Assembly: GCA_030530315.1 (NCBI GenBank)
Contig: JAUMVG010000031.1
Span: forward strand, 1 to 37,380
Reading direction: 5' to 3'
DNA from: Clostridia bacterium
GTDB lineage: Bacteria; Bacillota; Clostridia; Christensenellales; Aristaeellaceae
Length of the DNA stretch: 37,380 nt
Below, one piece after another: positions 17,938 to 27,274 of the stretch (position 1 is its first letter; the number at the start of each line of letters is the position of its first letter). The notes beneath the pieces were generated by a model, which worked only from the letters and a program-made list of their open reading frames with translations, did not search any database and was not told the DNA's origin. The translations under genes were made by a program, and so were the position numbers.

Positions 17938-18417
17938 ATGGCAATTCGCAAGATCGTTGAAATGGGCAAGGACGAAATACTGCGCAAGCATTCCCGCAAG
18001 GTGGTCAAGTTCGACCACAGACTGGGCGTGCTGCTGGACGACATGGCGGACACCATGTATGAGGCGGACGGCGTCGGCCTGGCCGCGCCCCAGGTGGGCG
18101 TGCTGAAGCGCGTCGTGGTCATCGACGTGGGCGAGGGCCTGATCGAGCTGGTGAACCCGGAGATCCTCTGGAGCGAGGGCGAGGTCATCGGCGCGGAGGG
18201 CTGCCTGTCCGTGCCGGGCCGCCGGGGCACCGTGAAGCGCCCGGAGAAGGTGCGCGTGCACGCGCAGGACCGCAAGGGCAACCACATCGAGGTGGAGGGC
18301 GAGGGCCTGCTGGCCGTGTGCCTGTGCCACGAGCTGGACCACCTGGACGGCGTGCTGTATGTGGACAAGATGATCGAGGACGTCACCGACCAGATGCAGG
18401 AAGAGGAAGAAGAATAG
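17938..18417 (+). CDS. def: Peptide deformylase
   Basis: Metalloenzyme that removes the N-formyl group from nascent proteins. All three motifs are present: [10 protein letters not shown] at 46-54, EGCLSVPG with metal ligand Cys89, and HELDH at 131-135 giving two His ligands and catalytic Glu132. The length of 159 residues suits a compact bacterial enzyme. ATG follows GGAGG by eight bases. The 82-base gap after priA contains TATAAA- and GATAAT-like sequences, so a promoter of its own is possible. The gene is separated from fmt, its functional partner, by a heptamer-repeat element. Confidence 0.95.
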   Translation: MAIRKIVEMGKDEILRKHSRKVVKFDHRLGVLLDDMADTMYEADGVGLAAPQVGVLKRVVVIDVGEGLIELVNPEILWSEGEVIGAEGCLSVPGRRGTVKRPEKVRVHAQDRKGNHIEVEGEGLLAVCLCHELDHLDGVLYVDKMIEDVTDQMQEEEEE

Positions 18418-18564
18418 AGTTGAGAGTTAAGAGTTGAGAGTTTAGAGTTGGTTTGCCGCGCTCAAAAGCATTGCGGCAAAGCGGCGTTTCGCTCCCGCGA
18501 AGCAATGGGGCGGCACTTTCGGGCAATTCAATCTTAACTCTCAACTCTAAACTCTAAACTCTCC
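18418..18564. repeat. GAGAGTT heptamer-bounded intergenic element between def and fmt
   Basis: The left arm is four 7-bp units of the form nAGAGTT (GAGAGTT, AAGAGTT, GAGAGTT, TAGAGTT). The right arm at 18533-18564 is the same in inverted order. The roughly 80-base core starts TTTGCCGCGC and can pair CATTGC with GCAATG. The element begins right after the def stop and ends 20 bases before the fmt start. Confidence 0.85.
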
Positions 18565-18583
18565 AATCAAAGGAAGTCGCGTT

Positions 18584-19558
18584 ATGAACAACATTTCTCA
18601 GAAATACAGGCTTGTATTCATGGGCACGCCGGAATTTGCCGTGCCGTCGCTGGCGGCGCTGGCGGCGGACGCGCGCTACGAGATCGTCGGCGTGTTCACC
18701 CAGCCGGACCGGCCCGCGGGCCGGGGCAAGAAGCTGACGGCCTGCCCGGTGAAGCAGTTTGCCCTGGAGAAGGGGCTGCCCGTCTACCAGTTTGAGCGGG
18801 TGCGCCGGCCGGAGGGCGTGGCGCAGCTGAAGGCGCTGGCCCCCGACGTGATGGTCACCGCGGCCTTCGGCCAGATCCTGACCCGGGAGCTGCTGGACAT
18901 CCCCGTCCGGGGCACCGTGAACGTGCATGCCTCGCTGCTGCCCGGGTATCGGGGCTCCGCGCCTATCAACTGGTGCATCCTGAACGGGGAGACCCAGGCG
19001 GGCGTGACGCTGATGCTCACCGACGAGGGCATCGATACCGGCGACATGCTTCGCGCCGCGCGCGTGGACATCGGCGAGCTCGAGACCGCCGGGGAACTGA
19101 CCGAGCGGCTTTCGAAGGTCGGCGCGGAGCTCCTGGCGCGGACCCTGCCGGAGTATCTGGCGGGGGCGCTGATGCCCGTACCCCAGGACCCGGAGCAGGC
19201 CAGCTACCAGCCGATGCTGGACAAGGCCATGGGCGAGATCGACTGGACGCGCTCCGCCCGGGAGATCGCCTGCCGGGTGCGGGGGCTGAACCCCTGGCCC
19301 TGCGCCTACACCGACATGCCGGAGGGACGGCTGAAGGTGTGGCTGGCGCGGCCCGTGGAGCGCGAGAGCGACGCCCTGCCGGGAACGGTGATCGCCTCCG
19401 GACCCAAGGAGGGGCTGGTGGTACGCTGCGGCGAGGGTTCCCTGGAAATACTGGAGCTGCAGGCCCCCGGTGGCAAGCGCATGGACGCGAAGGCGTATCT
19501 GGCGGGCAAGCGAATCGAGGCCGGCACGCGGCTGGGAAGGACATCCGATGAGCAGTGA
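18584..19558 (+). CDS. fmt: Methionyl-tRNA formyltransferase
   Basis: Formylates initiator Met-tRNA with 10-formyl-tetrahydrofolate. The N-terminal hydrolase fold begins LVFMGTPEFAVPSL. The folate-site motif SLLPGYRGSAPINW starts at residue 117, with catalytic Asn113, His115 and Asp151 (in EGIDTGD). A C-terminal OB-like domain with RGLNPWPCAYT follows. A length of 324 residues is normal. ATG follows AAAGGAAG. The gene overlaps rsmB by 11 bases, indicating coupled translation. Confidence 0.95.
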   Translation: MNNISQKYRLVFMGTPEFAVPSLAALAADARYEIVGVFTQPDRPAGRGKKLTACPVKQFALEKGLPVYQFERVRRPEGVAQLKALAPDVMVTAAFGQILTRELLDIPVRGTVNVHASLLPGYRGSAPINWCILNGETQAGVTLMLTDEGIDTGDMLRAARVDIGELETAGELTERLSKVGAELLARTLPEYLAGALMPVPQDPEQASYQPMLDKAMGEIDWTRSAREIACRVRGLNPWPCAYTDMPEGRLKVWLARPVERESDALPGTVIASGPKEGLVVRCGEGSLEILELQAPGGKRMDAKAYLAGKRIEAGTRLGRTSDEQ

Positions 19559-21248
19559 GGACAGGCGCCGGGAAGGCGCGCGGCAGGGCGAACACAGGGG
19601 TGGCTCCAACGACCGCGCCTTTGGCGAGCGCAAGGGCGGCTCATACAGCCGTGCCGAGGGCGAACAAAGGGGCGGCACATACAACCGGGCCGAGGGTCGG
19701 CACAATGGCGGCGCTTACAGGCGCGGCGATGACGGGCACGGTGGCGGTTCCTTCAATCGCGGCGGCAGAGGCCCCGTCAAGGAGGGGGCTCCCCGCGGGG
19801 AAGGCGACCGGCCCGCAGGTCGCACGGCCCTTCCCGGACACGGCGGCGTGCGGCCGAGGGCGGAGCGTGCCACACGCAGGGAGATCCCCGGCGGCAGGAA
19901 GCCCGCAGGCCCCTCGGCCCGGGACGCGGCCCTCAGGGCGCTGCAGGACGTGGTCCGGGGCGACGCCTACGCCTCCCAGGCACTGGATCGCCGCCTGGAG
20001 GAGGCGCGGCTGCGGGAGGATGACCGGCGGCTGGCCGCGGGCATGTTCTACGCGGCGGTGGAGAACCGCCTGTACATAGAGTACCAGCTGGACCGCTTCC
20101 TGGACCAGCGGCCGGAGCCGGTGGTCAACGACATATTGCACATCGCGGCGGCGCAGCTGCTGTTCATGGACCGGGTGCCGGACCACGCGGCAGTGGACGA
20201 GGCCGTCAAGCAGGTGCGCGCCGCCCGGAGGGAGGGCTTCACCGGCCTGGTCAACGGCGTGCTGCGCAACCTGATCCGCGCCCGTGACGGCGACGGGCTG
20301 GCGCTGCCGGACCCCGGGGAGGACCCGGTGGGCTGGCTGTCCGTGCGCCATTCCCTGGCCAGGTCCGCCGCCCGGCGGCTGATCGACGCCTACGGCCTGG
20401 AGCAGGCCGGGGCCATCGCCGCCTGGACGCCGCAGCGCAGGCGCGAGACGGTGCGCCCGAACCGCCTGCGGATGGACGGGGCTCAATTCGAGGCGTGGCT
20501 GGACGGCCAGAAGCTGAACTGGCGACGCGGGGCCGTTGAGGATGCCTACGTCATCGAGGACGGCGGCAACCTGGCGGCCACGGAGGGCTATCGCAAGGGA
20601 CTGTTCTCCATCCAGGGCGAGAGCGCCATGCTGGCGGCCCTGGCTGTGGAGGCCCGCCCGGGCATGCAGATCCTGGACGCCTGCGCGGCCCCCGGCGGCA
20701 AGACCTGCCTGATGGCGGAGCGCATGGGTACCTCCGGGCGGGTGTACGCCTGGGACGTGCATCCCCACCGCGTGGAGTTGATCCGCGCGGCGGCCCGGCG
20801 GCTGGGCCTTGAGAACGTGCGGCCCGTGGAGCGGGACGCCCGCAAGAGCGCGGACGGCCTGGCACTGTCCATGGACGCCGTGCTGGTGGACGCGCCCTGC
20901 TCCGGGCTGGGCGTGATCGCCGACAAGCCGGACATCAAGTACCGCCAGACCGAGGAGAGCCTCGCGGCGCTGCCCCGGGTCCAGGAGGAGATCCTGGACG
21001 CCTGCGCCGGCGCGGTGAAGCCGGGCGGGCTGCTGGTGTATGCCACATGCACGATCCTGCCGGAGGAAAACGAGGGGCAGGTCCGCGCGTTCCTCGCGCG
21101 GCACCCGGAGTTTGAGCCGGACGACGGCTGCGGCTGGCTGCCGGAGGCGCTCAGGCCCAACTGGTCTGAGGGCAGGGTGCAGATCCTGCCGAACCGGGAT
21201 GGCCTGGAGGGCTTCTTCATCGCGCGCATGCGCAGAAAGGGCGTATAA
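19548..21248 (+). CDS. rsmB: 16S rRNA (cytosine-967-C5)-methyltransferase with a repeat-rich N-terminal tail
   Basis: Methylates C967 of 16S rRNA. Residues 123-260 are the NusB-like RNA-binding domain, and about 300-566 are the SAM-dependent methyltransferase. Motif I is LDACAAPGGKT near residue 375. The Cys of DAPCSGLGV near 450 releases the product, and the catalytic Cys sits in YATCTILPEENEG near 500. Usual RsmB is about 430-450 residues, whereas this one is 566 because of a Gly/Arg-rich tail over residues 1-122. The tail has five exact 12-residue repeats (residues 18-77). ATG at 19548 lies inside fmt and has GGGAAGGA before it. Later starts inside the tail would shorten it, so the true N-terminus needs direct evidence. 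Confidence 0.92.
   Translation: MSSEDRRREGARQGEHRGGSNDRAFGERKGGSYSRAEGEQRGGTYNRAEGRHNGGAYRRGDDGHGGGSFNRGGRGPVKEGAPRGEGDRPAGRTALPGHGGVRPRAERATRREIPGGRKPAGPSARDAALRALQDVVRGDAYASQALDRRLEEARLREDDRRLAAGMFYAAVENRLYIEYQLDRFLDQRPEPVVNDILHIAAAQLLFMDRVPDHAAVDEAVKQVRAARREGFTGLVNGVLRNLIRARDGDGLALPDPGEDPVGWLSVRHSLARSAARRLIDAYGLEQAGAIAAWTPQRRRETVRPNRLRMDGAQFEAWLDGQKLNWRRGAVEDAYVIEDGGNLAATEGYRKGLFSIQGESAMLAALAVEARPGMQILDACAAPGGKTCLMAERMGTSGRVYAWDVHPHRVELIRAAARRLGLENVRPVERDARKSADGLALSMDAVLVDAPCSGLGVIADKPDIKYRQTEESLAALPRVQEEILDACAGAVKPGGLLVYATCTILPEENEGQVRAFLARHPEFEPDDGCGWLPEALRPNWSEGRVQILPNRDGLEGFFIARMRRKGV
19599..19775 (+). repeat. 36-bp tandem repeats coding the RsmB tail
   Basis: Five consecutive 12-codon units begin with Gly-Gly at residues 18, 30, 42, 54 and 66. 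The consensus is GG-[STA]-[YFN]-x-R-[AG]-x-G-x-x-[KRNG]. DNA similarity between units is obvious (for example GGCGGC followed by TCATACAGCCGTGCCGAGGG or ACATACAACCGGGCCGAGGG). Confidence 0.88.
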
Positions 21249-21249
21249 A

Positions 21250-22314
21250 TTGGACAAGGTACAGCTTTTGGGCATGGATGGCGGGGAGCTGGAGCGCTTC
21301 GTCGTGGAGGAGCTGAAGGAGAGCCGCTTCCGGGCCGGGCAGATCGGCCAGTGGCTCGCCAGAGGCGCGGACATCGACGGGATGACCAACCTGTCCGCCG
21401 CGCTGCGCCAGCGGCTCTCGGAGGTGGCGGTGGCTAACCCCGTGCGCATCCTGGAGAGCTATAAATCCAGGCTGGACGAGACGGAGAAGTTCCTCTACGC
21501 CCTGCCGGACGGCAACCTGATCGAGGGTGTGCTGATGCGCTACCACCACGGCGACACGCTGTGCGTGTCCACCCAGGTGGGCTGCCGGATGGGCTGCGCC
21601 TTCTGTGCCAGCACGCTGGACGGCCGGGTGCGGAACCTGACGCCGGGGGAGATCCTGGGCCAGGTGGCGGCGGCCAACCGGCACATCCAGGCGGAGGATC
21701 CCCAGCGGCGGGTGCACAACATCGTGCTGATGGGCAGCGGCGAGCCGCTGGACAACTACGACAACGTGGTGCGCTTTTTGAAGCTGGTGAACGCGCCGGA
21801 GGGGCTGAACATCTCCCTGCGGAACATCTCCCTGTCCACCTGCGGGCTGGTGCCCCGGATGTACGACTTCGCCAACGAGGGCCTGCCGGTGACGCTGAGC
21901 CTGTCGCTGCACGCGCCCAACGACGAGATCCGCCGCAGGATCATGCCCGTGGCCCACGCCTACACCATCGACCAGGTGCTGGCGGCCTGCAAGAACTACA
22001 TCGACAAGACCGGGCGGCGGGTGATCTTTGAATACGCGCTGATCCGGGATTTGAACAGCGACGTGCGCCATGCCGAGGAGCTGGCCCGCCGGCTCCGGGG
22101 CCTGCGGTGCCACGTGAACCTGATCCCGCTGAACGACGTGAAGGAGCGGAACCTGGCCGCGCCGGACAAGCGGACCGTGGACGCCTTTTTGAAGCGGTTG
22201 GAGCTGAAGCACATCTCCGCCACCGTCCGCCGGGAGATGGGCGCGGACATCGAGGGCGCCTGCGGCCAGCTGCGCCGCAAGGTGCTGGACGAGGCGAAAG
22301 CCGCGAAGGATTGA
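21250..22314 (+). CDS. rlmN: Dual-specificity 23S rRNA/tRNA adenine-C2 methyltransferase RlmN
   Basis: Radical SAM enzyme methylating A2503 of 23S rRNA and A37 of certain tRNAs. The iron-sulfur ligands are Cys112, Cys116 and Cys119 in CRMGCAFC. GSGEPLDNYDNV binds SAM, and the C-terminal Cys in IEGACGQLR forms the covalent RNA adduct. The length of 354 residues is normal. The start is TTG at 21250, nine bases after AAAGG and two bases past the rsmB stop. It gives MDKVQLLGMD, which fits the family N-terminus. The frame is open back into rsmB but is not homologous there. Confidence 0.95.
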   Translation: MDKVQLLGMDGGELERFVVEELKESRFRAGQIGQWLARGADIDGMTNLSAALRQRLSEVAVANPVRILESYKSRLDETEKFLYALPDGNLIEGVLMRYHHGDTLCVSTQVGCRMGCAFCASTLDGRVRNLTPGEILGQVAAANRHIQAEDPQRRVHNIVLMGSGEPLDNYDNVVRFLKLVNAPEGLNISLRNISLSTCGLVPRMYDFANEGLPVTLSLSLHAPNDEIRRRIMPVAHAYTIDQVLAACKNYIDKTGRRVIFEYALIRDLNSDVRHAEELARRLRGLRCHVNLIPLNDVKERNLAAPDKRTVDAFLKRLELKHISATVRREMGADIEGACGQLRRKVLDEAKAAKD

Positions 22315-22362
22315 TATCTGCCTGAAACTGACTGTAGGACACCGAATCGGAGGATAATGCCC

Positions 22363-23088
22363 ATGAAGGTCTATGCTGTTACGGATGTTGGCCGGGTTCG
22401 CCCCATCAACGAGGACTCCTTCTATGCCCCGGCGGAGGGCGAGCGCTTTTGCGCCGTGGCCGACGGCATGGGCGGGCACAACGCCGGAGAGGTTGCCAGC
22501 GCCCTGGCGGTGCAGGTATTCTCCAGGAGCATGCGCGACGTGGAGCGCATCACCGCGGAGGCGCTGCGCGCGGCGGTGGAGCGGGCCAACGACGAGGTGT
22601 ACTACGCGGCCATGGAAAACGCCGGCATGAGCGGCATGGGCACCACCTTCTCCGCCCTGGCGGTGCAGGACGACACGGTGTTCCTGGCCCACGTGGGCGA
22701 CAGCCGGATCTACCTGGTCCGGCGCGGCGCGATCATGCAGATCACCACCGACCACACCCTGGTGGAGGAGATGGTGCAGCGCGGCATGATCACCCCCCGG
22801 GAGGCGCGGGTCCATCCCAAGCGCAACATCATCACCCGGGCGCTGGGCACCGAGGCCCGGGTGGAGATCGACGTGATGCAGATGTCCCTGCGGGAGGGCG
22901 ACGCCTTCTTCCTGTGCAGCGACGGCATGTCCAACTACGTCGAGGAGCGGGACATCCTCCGGGCCGTCGAATCCGGGGCGGACTGGCAGGCCAAGCTGGA
23001 GCGCCTGCTGACCCTGGCCCTGGAAAACGGCGGCAGCGACAACATCACCGGCATGTTCGCGGTGTTTGAGGAGGCTGCCGATCGATGA
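22363..23088 (+). CDS. prpC: PP2C-type Ser/Thr protein phosphatase (Stp/PrpC)
   Basis: Manganese-dependent phosphatase that reverses PrkC phosphorylation. It has the PP2C motifs RPINEDS near residue 13, ADGMGGH at 33-39, GMGTTFSALAV, HVGDSRIYLVR, SDGMSNYV and GGSDNITGM, with the metal-binding Asp residues in place. The length of 241 residues matches bacterial Stp. The better start is ATG at 22363, nine bases after CGGAGG. ATG at 22357 is only three bases from it. The stop overlaps the prkC start as ATGA. Confidence 0.95.
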   Translation: MKVYAVTDVGRVRPINEDSFYAPAEGERFCAVADGMGGHNAGEVASALAVQVFSRSMRDVERITAEALRAAVERANDEVYYAAMENAGMSGMGTTFSALAVQDDTVFLAHVGDSRIYLVRRGAIMQITTDHTLVEEMVQRGMITPREARVHPKRNIITRALGTEARVEIDVMQMSLREGDAFFLCSDGMSNYVEERDILRAVESGADWQAKLERLLTLALENGGSDNITGMFAVFEEAADR

Positions 23089-24920
23089 TAGGACACGTCA
23101 TATCGGGCCGGTATGTCGTGCAAGCCGTTGTCGGGACAGGCGGCATGGCCGTCGTTTATCGCGCCTTTGATCAAAAGAAGAACCGGATCGTGGCCATCAA
23201 GGTGCTGCGCCCGGAGTATGAATCGGACGAGGAATTCGTGCGCCGGTTCAGCCGGGAGGCCGAGGCCGCGAGCAAGGTGTCCCACGAAAACATCGTGAAC
23301 ATGCTGGACGTGGGCATCGACGGGGACATGCGCTACATCGTCATGGAGTACGTGGACGGCCAGACCCTGAAGGAGATGATCCGCCAGCAGGGCACCATCC
23401 ACCCGGACACGGCGATCCGCATGACGATCCGCATACTGGCGGCGGTGGATCACGCCCATCGCAACGGCATCGTGCACCGGGACATCAAGCCCCAGAACAT
23501 ATTGGTGGACAGCCAGGGCCGGGTAAAGGTGGCCGACTTCGGCATCGCCCGGCTGAAGGCCGCCCAGACCACCACCGTGGAGGAGGGCAGCACCGGCTCA
23601 GCGCTGGGCAGCGTGCACTACTTCTCCCCGGAGCAGGCCCGCGGCGAGGTGGCCGACGAGAAGAGCGACCTGTATTCCGTGGGCGTGGTGATGTACGAAA
23701 TGCTCACCGGCCAGGTGCCCTTCGACGGGGATACCTCCGTGTCGGTGGCCCTCAAGCACGTGAACGAGGAGCCCAAGTCCATGCGCGACCACCAGGAGGG
23801 CATCTCCAAGGCGTTGGACGAGGTGGTGATGCGGGCGCTGTGCAAGGACGCCTCCAAGCGCTACCAGACCGCCGCCGAGATGGCCGCCGATCTGCGCAAG
23901 TCCATCTCCCATCCCCAGGGGGGCTTTGTGAAGTACCCCAAGGACGAGGCGGAGGTGGAGCGGGAGAAGGAGGAGCGCCGCCACAAGCGCCAGCAGGACC
24001 GCAAGCGCCTGCGCTTCACGATGATCGCCTGCATCGTCATCGGCGTGCTGCTGATGTCCGGGGCGGGCGCCTGGTACCTCTCCAAGACCGTGAACACCTA
24101 TGTGATGCCCGATCTCGTCGGGCAGGAGCAGCTGCTGGCCCAGGACGCCCTGGAGCAGATGAACGGCCAGGTGGAGCTGGACTACAGCTACAGCGAGGAC
24201 TTCGAGGAGGGCATCGTCATCGCCCAGTCCCGCCGCGTGGGCGCGCGGGTGAAGTACGCCGCGCCGGTGGTCCTCACCGTCAGCCGGGGCACCCGCTGGT
24301 ACTACCTGGAGGACTGCGCCGGGCAGCCGGCGGAGGACGCCCAGGAGGCCCTGCGCGCGCTGGGGGTGGAGTCCGTCAGCGTGATCTACGTGCAGTCTGA
24401 CGCGCCGGTGGGCACGGTGGTGGCTGTGACGCCGGAGCCCGGAACCCAGGCCAAGGACACCCCGGTGATGCTGACCGTCAGCGGCCAGAGGATACTGATG
24501 CCCTCGCTGACCGGCATGACCCTGGAGGACGCCCGGGTGCTGATCGAGGCCGAGGGGCTGGTGCTGGGGAACGTGACCGAGGCCTACGCCGCGGACGCCG
24601 CGCCCTATGCCGTGGTGGCCCAGAGCGAGCCGGCCAACGCCGAGCTGCTGGCCGGGGCGGTGGTGGACGTCACCGTCAGCCAGCCGCAGCCCGCGCAGTA
24701 CTTCCCGTCCTCGAAGCTGTCCGTGGTGGTGCCGCTGAACGGCAGCAGCGTGCAGCTGGTGATGCATTCGCCCACGGAGGACGTGGAGGAGGTCTACCAC
24801 GGCGTGCTGAACGCGGGCACCTATCGCATCGCGCTGTCCAGCGACGAGCCGGGGACCCACACCGTGAACATCTACATGGACGGCGTGCTGATGGAGAGTC
24901 AGCAGGTCAACTTTGAATAA
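23085..24920 (+). CDS. prkC: PASTA-domain Ser/Thr protein kinase (PrkC/Stk1)
   Basis: Membrane kinase that senses muropeptides or lipid II and controls cell-wall, growth and germination functions. The kinase domain covers residues 8-270: GTGGMAVVYRA glycine loop, Lys39 in VAIKVL, HRDIKPQN at 131-138, DFGIAR at 151-156 and SPEQARGE. A basic juxtamembrane stretch precedes the membrane segment at 311-333. Three PASTA repeats follow (337-401, 402-467, 468-533), the first starting VMPDLVGQ. A C-terminal beta-rich tail of about 75 residues is outside the repeats. Translation is coupled to prpC by a four-base overlap. The next gene encodes a secreted sensor-like fusion and may share its signalling context. 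Confidence 0.96.
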   Translation: MIGHVISGRYVVQAVVGTGGMAVVYRAFDQKKNRIVAIKVLRPEYESDEEFVRRFSREAEAASKVSHENIVNMLDVGIDGDMRYIVMEYVDGQTLKEMIRQQGTIHPDTAIRMTIRILAAVDHAHRNGIVHRDIKPQNILVDSQGRVKVADFGIARLKAAQTTTVEEGSTGSALGSVHYFSPEQARGEVADEKSDLYSVGVVMYEMLTGQVPFDGDTSVSVALKHVNEEPKSMRDHQEGISKALDEVVMRALCKDASKRYQTAAEMAADLRKSISHPQGGFVKYPKDEAEVEREKEERRHKRQQDRKRLRFTMIACIVIGVLLMSGAGAWYLSKTVNTYVMPDLVGQEQLLAQDALEQMNGQVELDYSYSEDFEEGIVIAQSRRVGARVKYAAPVVLTVSRGTRWYYLEDCAGQPAEDAQEALRALGVESVSVIYVQSDAPVGTVVAVTPEPGTQAKDTPVMLTVSGQRILMPSLTGMTLEDARVLIEAEGLVLGNVTEAYAADAAPYAVVAQSEPANAELLAGAVVDVTVSQPQPAQYFPSSKLSVVVPLNGSSVQLVMHSPTEDVEEVYHGVLNAGTYRIALSSDEPGTHTVNIYMDGVLMESQQVNFE

Positions 24921-24950
24921 ACCGCGAACCAGAATGAAGGACTTGTTTCG

Positions 24951-27200
24951 ATGAAAAAACTCAGTCTGTTTCTGGCGCTGATCCTGGCGCTGGCCTGCCT
25001 GCCCGCGTTCGCCGCGGAGGGCGACCTGATCCTGGGCCGGGAGGAGGGCCAGGAGATCCGCTTCGACAGCGCCTTTACCGACGGCGAGACGCTGTACCTT
25101 TCCAACGGCGGCATGATGTACACCTGGCGGCCCGGCGACGCGGAGCTGACGGAGTACACATACAACTTCGGGGACGCGGAGGGCACCATCACGGCCAGGC
25201 CGTTCATCGGCGACGGGCAGCTGTACGCCTTCACGTTGAAGATGAGCTACGGCGCCCACACCGACCTGGAAGAGGCCGCGCTGAACAGGATCACGCTGGA
25301 GGCGGACAATACCGTCAGCTTTGAGCAGGTGACGACCCTGGACTGGAGCGCCCTGCTGGAGTACTACGACGGCGACGTCTACGCCAACATGCCCCTGGAC
25401 GTGGTGGTCTGCGGCGGCAAGGCGTACCTGCGGCACTACAACGACCAGTACGACTTCGTGCTCTCCGTCCTCGACCTGGAGACCGGCAGGATGGAGGAGA
25501 ACGACGAGCTGCAGGACGTCTACGCGTTGCTACCCTATCAGGAGGGCACGCTGCTGGTGGAGCAGTACTCCTACAGGAACCCCGAGACGGCCCGGCTCCT
25601 GATTTACGACTGCGATTCCGAAAGCGTTCAGCCGCTCTGCGAGCTCGAGGTCCAGTCCTACACGGCCCTCAACGGCCTGGCCTATGACGAGGCCTCGGAC
25701 ACCGTCTACTGCCTCAAGGGCGGCGAAATCTGCCCGTTGGATCCCCGAACCGGTGAGGTGGGCGCGGGCGTGGCCGATATGCCCCTGGAATCCTATGGCA
25801 CGAGCCACGCGGTGCTGATGAACGGCATCTACGCCTACGCGGGCACGGGCCTGGCGATCCGCGACCTGGTCGCCGGCAGCCAGGTGGCCTTCCGGCTGAA
25901 GGTGGTGGACAGCAACTATTGCACCGCCGTCACCACGGCCACCACCCGCTTCGGTGCGGAGCACACCGACGTGGGCGTGACCCTGTCCAGGGATTTCCGC
26001 GGCGCGGACAACCTGGTGGAGAGCATGATGAACCGGGACGACAGCGTGGACATCTACACGGTGAGCACCTCCTCGGCCGCGTTCGACGCGGTGTACCAGC
26101 GGGGCTACATGATGGAGCTGGACCGCAGCGAGGCGCTTGCCGACCTGGCGGAGCGCATGTATCCCTCCCTGAGGGAGCGCCTGTCCGCCTACGACCACTT
26201 CGTGGCGCTGCCCCTGGAGACCTACTGCTGGGGCCCCGGCTTCAACGAAAAGGCGCTGGAGGCCCTGGGCCTGACGCTGGAGGACGTGCCGGACAACTGG
26301 TGGGATCTGCTGGACTTCCTGCCCACCCTGGAGGGCCCCCTGGCGGAGCACGAGAACGTGCGGCTGACCTATCAGGGCATGACCGTCTCCAGCATGCGCA
26401 GCGACCTGTTCTTTACCATCTTCAACAGCTACCAGCAGTATGTGAACGCGGTGGACCCCAACATGGGCTACAACACCCCGCTGCTCCGCGGCCTGCTGGA
26501 GAAGGTGGAGCGCATCGACTTCGAGGCCCTGGGCTGCGAGGAGGACTACGGCGAGGACGGCGGCATGGGCGGCATCGTGATCGACATGGGCGGCGAGACG
26601 ATGACGCTGTTCGAGACGGCCACAAACTATTGCATCGGTGAATCGTATTCCGATGCCACGCCCGTGATGCTGGGCCTGGACGCGAACACCCGCGCGCCGA
26701 TGATCCTGGATACCGTGGTGGCCTTCGTCAACCCCTTCACCCGGCACCCGGACGAGGCGCTGGCCTATATGGAGACGCTGGCGGCGAGCATGCCCAACAC
26801 CGCGCGCTACAACATCGATCCTGCGCTGGACGAGCCCATTCGGGGCGCCCGGAACGAGGAGCTGCTGGAGGAATCCCGCCGCAACCTGGAGCAGCTGCGC
26901 GCGCAGCTGGAGAGCGCCGATCCCTCCGAGGCCCAGCTGCTGGAGGAGAGCGTGGCCGAGGCCGAGGAGCACCTGGCGCAAATGGAACAATTCTGGTGGG
27001 AGATTCCCGAAAGCAGCATCGAGTGGTACCGCGCCCACGCGGAGGGCGTCGTCACCGCGCCGGTGAACTGGCTGTATGCCAACAACGGTGGCGAGGGCTA
27101 TGAACTGATCAGCCAGTACCTCGCCGGGGGCATAAGCCTGGACGAGCTGCTCCGCGAGATCGACCACAAGGTGCAGATGATGATGATGGAGGGCAACTGA
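24951..27200 (+). CDS. Secreted two-domain protein: propeller-like N-terminus fused to a family 1 solute-binding-like domain
   Basis: A 749-residue exported protein of unknown role. Residues 1-21 are a signal peptide ending AFA. Residues 25-305 consist of short beta-strand repeats (GETLYLSNGGMMYTW, NGLAYDEASDTVYCL, NGIYAYAGTGLAIRD) that suggest a beta-propeller. From about 312 on it resembles extracellular solute-binding proteins, with FALPLETY-like and GLTLEDVPDNWWDLLDFLP segments and a family-like FVNPFTRHPDEALAYMETL. A strongly charged helical insert at about 634-683 looks like a coiled coil. No transporter genes adjoin it. It follows prkC by 30 bases and precedes rsgA, an unusual place for such a gene. 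It may be a cell-surface sensor or a receptor for PrkC, but that is inference. Confidence 0.7.
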   Translation: MKKLSLFLALILALACLPAFAAEGDLILGREEGQEIRFDSAFTDGETLYLSNGGMMYTWRPGDAELTEYTYNFGDAEGTITARPFIGDGQLYAFTLKMSYGAHTDLEEAALNRITLEADNTVSFEQVTTLDWSALLEYYDGDVYANMPLDVVVCGGKAYLRHYNDQYDFVLSVLDLETGRMEENDELQDVYALLPYQEGTLLVEQYSYRNPETARLLIYDCDSESVQPLCELEVQSYTALNGLAYDEASDTVYCLKGGEICPLDPRTGEVGAGVADMPLESYGTSHAVLMNGIYAYAGTGLAIRDLVAGSQVAFRLKVVDSNYCTAVTTATTRFGAEHTDVGVTLSRDFRGADNLVESMMNRDDSVDIYTVSTSSAAFDAVYQRGYMMELDRSEALADLAERMYPSLRERLSAYDHFVALPLETYCWGPGFNEKALEALGLTLEDVPDNWWDLLDFLPTLEGPLAEHENVRLTYQGMTVSSMRSDLFFTIFNSYQQYVNAVDPNMGYNTPLLRGLLEKVERIDFEALGCEEDYGEDGGMGGIVIDMGGETMTLFETATNYCIGESYSDATPVMLGLDANTRAPMILDTVVAFVNPFTRHPDEALAYMETLAASMPNTARYNIDPALDEPIRGARNEELLEESRRNLEQLRAQLESADPSEAQLLEESVAEAEEHLAQMEQFWWEIPESSIEWYRAHAEGVVTAPVNWLYANNGGEGYELISQYLAGGISLDELLREIDHKVQMMMMEGN

Positions 27201-27274
27201 CCGCTTCATCGCGCGGCGCCGGGAGGTTTTTCCCTTCCGGCGCGGCGAGGGATTCTGTTTGGATGGAGGCAGGC

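Noticed and set aside
15528-18386. 952-codon open frame antisense to priA and def
   Set aside because: Same shadow effect. PriA and Def motifs on the plus strand are intact.
18418-18564. CRISPR or rho-independent terminator
   Set aside because: Repeat units are only 7 bp and mirrored, and no T tract follows a compact stem. It is better described as a repeat-bounded element.
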